Assembly: GCA_934725425.1 (NCBI GenBank) | Contig: CAKVAX010000002.1 | Location: 62,001 to 126,000, forward strand | Reading direction: 5' to 3' | DNA length: 64,000 nucleotides | DNA from: an uncultured Eubacteriales bacterium | GTDB lineage: Bacteria > Bacillota > Clostridia > Oscillospirales > Acutalibacteraceae | Shown here: one piece after another, positions 59,244 to 64,000 of the stretch | Layout: every line of letters begins with the position of its first letter | Numbering within the stretch: position 1 is the stretch's first letter | Program-made: the position numbers and the translations under genes | The notes under the pieces: model-generated | What the model saw: only the letters and a program-made list of their open reading frames with translations | Told to the model about the DNA's origin: nothing | Database searches by the model: none

Positions 59244-60668
59244 GTGGAATGTTTAAAATTCAAGATTTTTAAAAAAAGTTTTTGTTTTGTAATGTGGATA
59301 TTCTTTTTAATTTTGGCGAATTGTTTTTATTCCCATGCGTATGGTTTTCTTTCTGACAATACATATAGTTTGCCTGAAGGCAAGGACATGTTGATGCACC
59401 CGTCCTGTCATGGATGCTTGAACTACGAATGGAGTTCTAGCAATGATTCAGTTGTAACCGTAAATGAATACGGCATAATTCATGCTTGTAGAGTGGGGAG
59501 CGCCGAAATCAAAGCAGTAAACAAAAATGACGGTTCTGAGTCGGGCTGTCGAGTAGAAGTCACACAACCCGAACCGGTAAGAATGGTGTACGCTTCCCAA
59601 ACCACAGCATGTGTAAATAAAGAATTTGAAATATTGGCAACTACTGTTAAAAATGCCGAAAAAGTAAAATTTGTTGTTAATTATAGTGGTACCTCCAAGG
59701 TGTACTATTCTTCGAACAAAAGGGATCTGGGAAATTGTTTGGTTTGGAAAAAAAATATAAAAGTTCCTAAAGAATGCGATGTAAATATCACTGCATATGC
59801 TAAAATACGCGGTCAGTGGGAAACATGCGGCGGTGCTAAATATGGTCTTAGCGTGTGTCACTGCCCGGGAGATAATTTTTCTGCAAATCGAGAAAAAGGA
59901 ATAAGCAATAAGGGCGCGGATTTTATTGCATCATGTGAAGGCTTTGTATCATGGACATACACGGACAGTGCAAATATTTTAACAGTAGGATACGGCAGCC
60001 GAGTTTATCCATTTGAACCGTATTACAATAATATTTCTCAAGAAGAAGGCGTTGCACTACTTTCTAGGACATTAACCCAAGGAAATTATGTTAAGTCTGT
60101 AAACAGATTCTTAAGAGAAAATAACATAAAATGCAACCAGCAACAATTCGATGCACTTGTCAGCTTCTCGTATAACTTAGGTTGTGCATGGATGTTCAAT
60201 GGAAGTTATTTAAGCCAAATCCTTAAAAATTGCGGCGGTTCTGCAAGTTACGGAACTGTTAATTCAGACAATGGTCTCTGCGTGAGAGTTGGTCCGTCAA
60301 CTTCCGCGCGAAGGATTTGTGCAATTTCAGACAGAACCACGGTTACAATTTTAAGTGATGGCCCCGAAAACGGAAATTGGTATCGAGTCAGACTTCAAAG
60401 TGGTAGGGAAGGCTATTGTTGCGGAGATTACCTTAACATTACTCGTGGCAGTGGCGGTGAAAGATCTTTGAGCAATATTAACCTGGGCGAGTTCATCTCC
60501 GAAATCTCAGCTTATCATCATGCGGCAAAAAGATGTCTCAAAGGGCTTCTTGCGCGTAGATTCCATGAGCTTGATATATTTATCTATGGCGTGTATTCTC
60601 GGTTCAGGAGCCAACACTTCAGCTATGGTAACTACCCCATACCTAAATGCGCCAAAAAAATTATGTAG
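59244..60668 (+). CDS. Secreted GH24 lysozyme with Ig-like and SH3-like domains
   Basis: 474 residues, GTG start with GGAGGTT upstream. Signal peptide about 10-36 (ending SHAYG). Residues about 38-115 are a Big_2/Ig-like domain (YEWSSSNDSVVTVNEYGIIH). A second strand-rich domain follows (about 117-210). Residues about 222-340 are a phage-type GH24 lysozyme: DFIASCEGFVSWTYTD with the catalytic Glu, NILTVGYGSRV and NQQQFDALVSFSYNLGC. Then an SH3-like wall-binding domain (about 345-410, LCVRVGPSTSARRI, GREGYCCGDYLN). The last 50 residues look unnatural for the family and may be read-through into foreign sequence. It likely cuts peptidoglycan. Confidence 0.8.
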   Translation: MECLKFKIFKKSFCFVMWIFFLILANCFYSHAYGFLSDNTYSLPEGKDMLMHPSCHGCLNYEWSSSNDSVVTVNEYGIIHACRVGSAEIKAVNKNDGSESGCRVEVTQPEPVRMVYASQTTACVNKEFEILATTVKNAEKVKFVVNYSGTSKVYYSSNKRDLGNCLVWKKNIKVPKECDVNITAYAKIRGQWETCGGAKYGLSVCHCPGDNFSANREKGISNKGADFIASCEGFVSWTYTDSANILTVGYGSRVYPFEPYYNNISQEEGVALLSRTLTQGNYVKSVNRFLRENNIKCNQQQFDALVSFSYNLGCAWMFNGSYLSQILKNCGGSASYGTVNSDNGLCVRVGPSTSARRICAISDRTTVTILSDGPENGNWYRVRLQSGREGYCCGDYLNITRGSGGERSLSNINLGEFISEISAYHHAAKRCLKGLLARRFHELDIFIYGVYSRFRSQHFSYGNYPIPKCAKKIM

Positions 60669-60673
60669 ACTAC

Positions 60674-60712
60674 GCGCCCGGTATTTCTGCCGGGCGCATA
60701 GTTTTGTCAAAA
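60674..60712 (+). terminator. Terminator after the lysozyme gene
   Basis: GCGCCCGGTA and TGCCGGGCGC form a GC-rich 10-bp stem with a 4-base loop, followed by ATAGTTTTG. Very stable, and unusually GC-rich for the window. Confidence 0.8.
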
Positions 60713-60729
60713 AAATATTCAAATAACAC

Positions 60730-60757
60730 TTGACTTTTTTTGAGTAAATTATATAAT
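60730..60757 (+). promoter_or_regulatory. Promoter of tRNA-Lys
   Basis: TTGACT (60730-60735) and TATAAT (60752-60757) with a 16-base spacer, 11 bases before the tRNA. Confidence 0.8.
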
Positions 60758-60768
60758 AGACTTTGCAA

Positions 60769-60844
60769 GCACCATTAGCTCAGTTGGTAGAGCACCTGAC
60801 TCTTAATCAGGGTGTCCGGGGTTCGAGCCCCCGATGGTGTACCA
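60769..60844 (+). tRNA. tRNA-Lys (anticodon CTT)
   Basis: Acceptor GCACCAT pairs with ATGGTGT, then A and CCA. Anticodon stem CCTGA/TCAGG closes loop CTCTTAA with anticodon CTT. T-loop TTCGAGC. It reads AAG codons. An integrase fragment lies 170 bases downstream, so this tRNA may have served as an integration site. Confidence 0.95.
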
Positions 60845-60853
60845 GGGTGAGAG

Positions 60854-60879
60854 AGATCTGAGAAATCAGGTCTTTTTTT
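60854..60879 (+). terminator. Terminator of tRNA-Lys
   Basis: AGATCTGA and TCAGGTCT form an 8-bp stem with a GAAA loop, followed by TTTTTTAT. Confidence 0.85.
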
Positions 60880-61010
60880 ATGTTTAAAACATATATAAAC
60901 GGTATAGTTAAGCCATTTGTGGGTAATTTAACACCATGAAAAATTTCTTTATTCTTGTCGAATTTGAGTTCCATTTTATCTCGATTCCTTCCATTTATTT
61001 CCTAAAAAAT

Positions 61011-61244
61011 CTAGTTTGACGACAATTTTGACGACAACGCTATATTTTTTTGACGACAATTATTATCGTCAAAACTGAAAATATAACTTACCTTTTCCAT
61101 ACCTATTTTTTTATGTTCCTCAATTGCATGACAGTATCTGTTTACAGTAGTTGAAGTTTGAGCATGACCTAAAATTGCCGAGAGGGTATTTATATCTATT
61201 ACATTTTCTATTGCTCTAGTTGCAAACGTTTCCCTTACGATCGC
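61011..61244 (-). pseudogene. Tyrosine integrase, C-terminal fragment
   Basis: On the minus strand the frame reads IVRETFATRAIENVID, then NTLSAILGHAQTSTTVNRY and CHAIEEHKKIGMEK. This holds the last catalytic motifs of phage-type tyrosine recombinases: LGH with the active-site His and the nucleophile Tyr. The frame ends at a TAG (61011-61013). The N-terminal two thirds are absent and the fragment joins a truncated recD2 near 61240. It is a relic of an integrated element next to tRNA-Lys. Confidence 0.75.
61016..61060. repeat. Three short direct repeats TTGACGACAA
   Basis: TTGACGACAA begins at 61016, 61028 and 61050, inside the end of the integrase fragment. A partial inverse (TTATCGTCAA) follows. 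They could be remnants of integrase arm-type binding sites or attachment sequence. Confidence 0.5.
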
Positions 61245-62424
61245 CTTCGAGAAGTCTGTGAATTGTCTTTGATTCTATTTTACATGCTTCTGTCATACGT
61301 TTGGCGGCTCTGCCTGTTGGTGCGGTGAGAATTATTTTTTTGTCCATTGATTTGAAAATATCAATTATTGCTTTTGTAATTGTTGTTTTTCCAACACCCG
61401 GGCCTCCAGTTATAATGCTAAACTTAGAGTAAATGGCTGTTTTAATAGCTGAAATTTTAGTTTCATCGTACTTTATATTATTTTTTCTATGAATCTCTCT
61501 CAGGAGTTTTTGAAAATCTATATTTTCGCTAGATTTTGAAACCCGGGAAATTTCATAAATCCTTTTATCTATTCCAACCTCTGAATGGTAAAAAGGTGGA
61601 AGATATATAATTTCATCTTTATTTTCACAAATTAGCTCTTTTATATCTTGTAGGTAACTAAACGTCATAACAACAATATGTTCGGAAATATCTAATAAGT
61701 CTGCGCCTTTTTGAATTAAATCATCAGGGGAGGCATAGCAATGACCTTCACTTGCAAATTGATTTAAAATATGAAAAATTCCACTTCTGCACCTACTATA
61801 TGATTCATTAGACACTCCTAATTTTTGAGCAATCAAATCGGCGGTTTTAAATCCAACACCATAAACATCGTCAACTATTCCGTACGGATTTTCCTTTAAT
61901 TTTGTGATATTTTCTTTGCAATAAACTTTATATATTTTATGTGCTATGGAGGTTGAAACATTGCAGTTGCTTAAGAATATCATCAAGTCTTTAATATTTC
62001 TATGTTTTTTCCAAGACTCTCTTATTAAATTAATCCGCTTTATACCTATGTTAGGAATGTCAAGAAGCTTCATAGAATCGTTTTCAATTACACTTATCGT
62101 ATTTTCCCCGAACTTTTCTACGATTTGTTTTGCAAATTTGGGTCCGATTCCTTCAATTAAACCACTACCTAAGTACTTTTCAATTCCGTAAATGCTTGCC
62201 GGTAAACTTTCTTTGTATTCTTTTACATTGAATTGTTTACCGAATTTTTTGTCTACCACAAAGTTTCCTTTTGCTTCAATTACTGTACCAACATTTATTT
62301 CTATGAATTTCCCTGTTAGTGTTAAAAGCTCTGAAAATCCTTTTACCCTTACTTTTATTACTCCGTATCCATTCTCTTCGTTATAGTACGTTATTCTTTC
62401 AACTACTCCAGTTATATTTTCCAT
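61216..62424 (-). pseudogene. RecD2-like helicase, truncated
   Basis: From the ATG at 62424 about 400 residues match the RecD2/TraA-like helicase family: an OB-like N-terminal domain (ITGVVERITYYNEENGYGVI), helix-hairpin-helix segments (YLGSGLIEGIGPKFAKQIVE, LLDIPNIGIKRINLI, VYGVGFKTADLIAQKLGV) and the first helicase motifs, Walker A GGPGVGKTT and LTAPTGRAAKRM...KTIHRLLEGD. Full-length members have more than 700 residues; Walker B and all later motifs are missing. The frame ends within sequence that encodes a tyrosine integrase in another frame, so the gene was cut by a recombination event and is probably inactive as a helicase. Confidence 0.75.
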
Positions 62425-62576
62425 GTTATTCACCAATATTGTACAATTTTTACTTTATGATTATATCATGATGAGAAGTGTTATAGATAATTTAGCAACT
62501 AGAATAATCACTTATGATAGTTTATATTGTATAGCTATTCCATTTTTTATTTTAAACTAGTTTAGGGATGATTTTT

Positions 62577-63068
62577 TTAATGCTTCATTCCGCCTTTTTC
62601 TGGTTCTAATTCTTTGAATATTTTTATATCTTCCTCTGAAAACAAATTTATATCTTTATTTTGAATAACTTCACCTGTTTCGTAATTTAATTTAGTGTAT
62701 CCTTTTTTGTTTCCTATTACGTACAAACATGGGGATATTTCTTTGTATTTCTCGATATCTCTTTCCAATGATTTACTGTTATCCCTATCATACAAACTCA
62801 ATCTAGCCTTTTTGAATGTTGTTTGTTCATTTTTATCGAGTGAAAATCTTAAGATTGCAAATTCTTTTCTAGCTCCGAATGATCTTATTGTTTTACGACC
62901 ATCAGAATATACTTTTTGAGTAATACTTTGACTTGGCTGATTTTTTTCTTCAAATTTTTCGTGTATTGCTGCAATTCCCATGCCGACTAAAATAAAAGCG
63001 ACTAAAAGAATAGGCAATGATACTAAAACCAAAATTGATATTAATGTCCATTTGAAAAATTTTGCCAT
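62577..63068 (-). CDS. Small membrane protein, paralogue A
   Basis: 163 residues from the ATG at 63068 (GGGAG 8 bases upstream). One N-terminal transmembrane segment (about 6-28, LISILVLVSLPILLVAFILV). The cytoplasmic or external rest shows FGARKEFAILRFSLDKN, LSLYDRDNSKSLERDIEKYK, SPCLYVIGNKKGYTKLNYE and TGEVIQNKDINLFSEED. The same order of motifs occurs in the next gene (63117), so they are tandem paralogues. No known family is recognised. Confidence 0.6.
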   Translation of the reverse strand: MAKFFKWTLISILVLVSLPILLVAFILVGMGIAAIHEKFEEKNQPSQSITQKVYSDGRKTIRSFGARKEFAILRFSLDKNEQTTFKKARLSLYDRDNSKSLERDIEKYKEISPCLYVIGNKKGYTKLNYETGEVIQNKDINLFSEEDIKIFKELEPEKGGMKH

Positions 63069-63116
63069 TTTATTTACTCCCATTGCCACCGTTGTACACT
63101 TTAAAGTGCCTTAGAT

Positions 63117-63647
63117 TTAAGAAAATATCCATTCCCATGAAACTTCGAATTTTTCCTGGTCGTCTTCTGCTTCTGACTTTGTTATTGCAAGTTTTTCAAA
63201 AACAGTTTTATCGTCACCTTGAAAATCATTAATATTTCTACTTTGAATAATTTCTCCTGTTTCGTAATTTAGTCTCGTGTACCCTTTTTTGCCCAATGAA
63301 TAAACGCAAGGAGATGAAGAAGAACGGGTAAAATATCTTATTTCATCGATGCAGTTATGCTTATCTCTATCACATAATAGCCAACTTACCTTATTGTTAA
63401 ATTTGCTCTTCTTTATGTCGAACTCTTTCCTTTTTCCAAAAGAAGCAATCGTATAGCGCCCGTCCTGATGTATTATATTCTCATTTTCATCTTTTTCTGA
63501 TTCTGAGAGCCATTCTTCCATCGCTTTAATACCATGTGCTGCAAGTATAACGAAAACTTTAGGCCATACCAAGATAAACGCTCCTACACCTGCAGTTAAT
63601 AAAATTGTGCTTAAAATTTTAAAAATACTTTTCTTAAAAATTCTCAT
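63117..63647 (-). CDS. Small membrane protein, paralogue B
   Basis: 176 residues, ATG at 63647 one base before the next gene's stop. Transmembrane segment about 10-35. Motifs shared with paralogue A: FGKRKEFDIKKSKFNN, LLCDRDKHNCIDEIRY, SPCVYSLGKKGYTRLNYETG and IIQSRNINDFQGDDK. The paralogues are 48 bases apart. The repeated 'DRD' and 'GYT-LNYETGE-IQ' motifs suggest a conserved folded domain of unknown role. Confidence 0.6.
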   Translation of the reverse strand: MRIFKKSIFKILSTILLTAGVGAFILVWPKVFVILAAHGIKAMEEWLSESEKDENENIIHQDGRYTIASFGKRKEFDIKKSKFNNKVSWLLCDRDKHNCIDEIRYFTRSSSSPCVYSLGKKGYTRLNYETGEIIQSRNINDFQGDDKTVFEKLAITKSEAEDDQEKFEVSWEWIFS

Positions 63648-64000
63648 TTATACCCCTTCAAAAATATGTGTAAATTCAACTTCAGTCACAAACTCTGTCA
63701 TCATGCCATTTCGTTGCATGGCTTCGCCTAAATTATTTGCAAGATCTGTGAATGCTAAGCTATTTCGAAATTCTGTAAAATCATAATCGTCTCTTAGTTT
63801 TACTTTGATTTCCCATTTTCCATTTTCTAATTTTCTACCCTCCAGCCATAGGTCAACCTTTTGCATGGAGTAATGAAGATCAGGTTCTTGATGAGTAAAC
63901 TCGACCCAAGTTTTGCCCGAATTAAAGTCTTCGCCATTTTTAGTATACTTTCTTATCTCTTCTTTTAATATGTCGGATTCCTTGAGGCGTTGAATTAGTA
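63648..64000 (-). CDS. Partial protein of unknown function, N-terminus outside the window
   Basis: The frame is open from the right edge to the stop at 63648, giving at least 117 residues. Visible sequence includes LKESDILKEEIRKYTKNGED, TWVEFTHQEPDLHYSMQ and a C-terminal EFVTEVEFTHIFEG. No membrane segment and no recognised motif. Its stop is adjacent to the start of paralogue B, so translation is probably coupled and the three genes form an operon. Confidence 0.55.
   Translation of the reverse strand, partial: LIQRLKESDILKEEIRKYTKNGEDFNSGKTWVEFTHQEPDLHYSMQKVDLWLEGRKLENGKWEIKVKLRDDYDFTEFRNSLAFTDLANNLGEAMQRNGMMTEFVTEVEFTHIFEGV

Overview
The window is AT-rich (by eye about two thirds A+T) and reads as a chromosomal segment of a low-GC, endospore-forming member of the Clostridia (Bacillota). 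The support is the dipicolinate synthase pair dpaA/dpaB, strong AGGAGG-type ribosome binding sites, sigma-A promoters, the GatCAB transamidation route to Asn-tRNA/Gln-tRNA, and an efp plus CD1247-like gene pair. I cannot name a genus from the sequence alone.

Layout. 1-700: a partial lipoprotein-like gene, tRNA-Gln, a small membrane protein and tRNA-Pro. 825-6943: an accessory block holding a decayed serine recombinase, an LRR secreted protein, a large DUF4157 metalloprotease-like protein that also carries a LanM-type kinase-fold motif set, and a two-module AAA+ ATPase. The block is bracketed by a 21-bp direct repeat (825 and 6823). 7025-13890 (minus strand): a nucleotidyltransferase, a GNAT acetyltransferase, a DUF4097-like membrane protein, a membrane-inserted ClpB/torsin-like AAA+ protein and an M23/LysM/G5 cell-wall hydrolase. 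14127-19173: aspS-gatC-gatA-gatB. 19254-20621: four small proteins with identical-length double-glycine leaders and zinc-ribbon cores, behind a promoter whose spacer is a TA microsatellite and next to palindromic operators. 20736-24410: efp, an acidic Cys-rich CD1247-like protein, and a polar amino-acid ABC transporter. 24636-25937: a second membrane AAA+ protein. 26099-37260: a surface beta-helix protein, then a ten-gene operon for a SipW signal peptidase, a vWA protein, seven TasA/camelysin-like subunits and a membrane-anchored last protein. This is probably a biofilm or pilus-like fibre system.

37400-38412: tRNA-Leu, a GNAT protein and a lipoprotein. 38564-44705: a compact operon with all seven shikimate-pathway steps plus chorismate mutase, including an aroE-aroK fusion. 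44897-49776: an unknown helical protein, a YdjG/YdjH/YdjI-like SPFH-TPM-zinc-ribbon membrane module and two lipoproteins. 50160-50494: RNase P RNA. 50548-57844 (minus): a long helical protein of unknown function, folP-folB-folK, a secreted transglutaminase-like protein, an aromatic-acid-exporter-like membrane protein, dCMP deaminase and dpaA-dpaB. 57931-60668: an aspartate aminotransferase-like enzyme and a secreted GH24 lysozyme with an SH3-like domain. 60730-64000: tRNA-Lys followed by scars of mobile-element activity (a tyrosine-integrase 3' fragment fused to a truncated recD2) and a run of small related membrane proteins leaving the window.

The strongest candidates for something little described are: (i) the repeat-flanked DUF4157/LanM-like/AAA+ module; (ii) the double-glycine zinc-ribbon family with its possibly phase-variable promoter; (iii) the expanded SipW/TasA-like fibre operon; and (iv) the two AAA+ proteins with N-terminal membrane segments.
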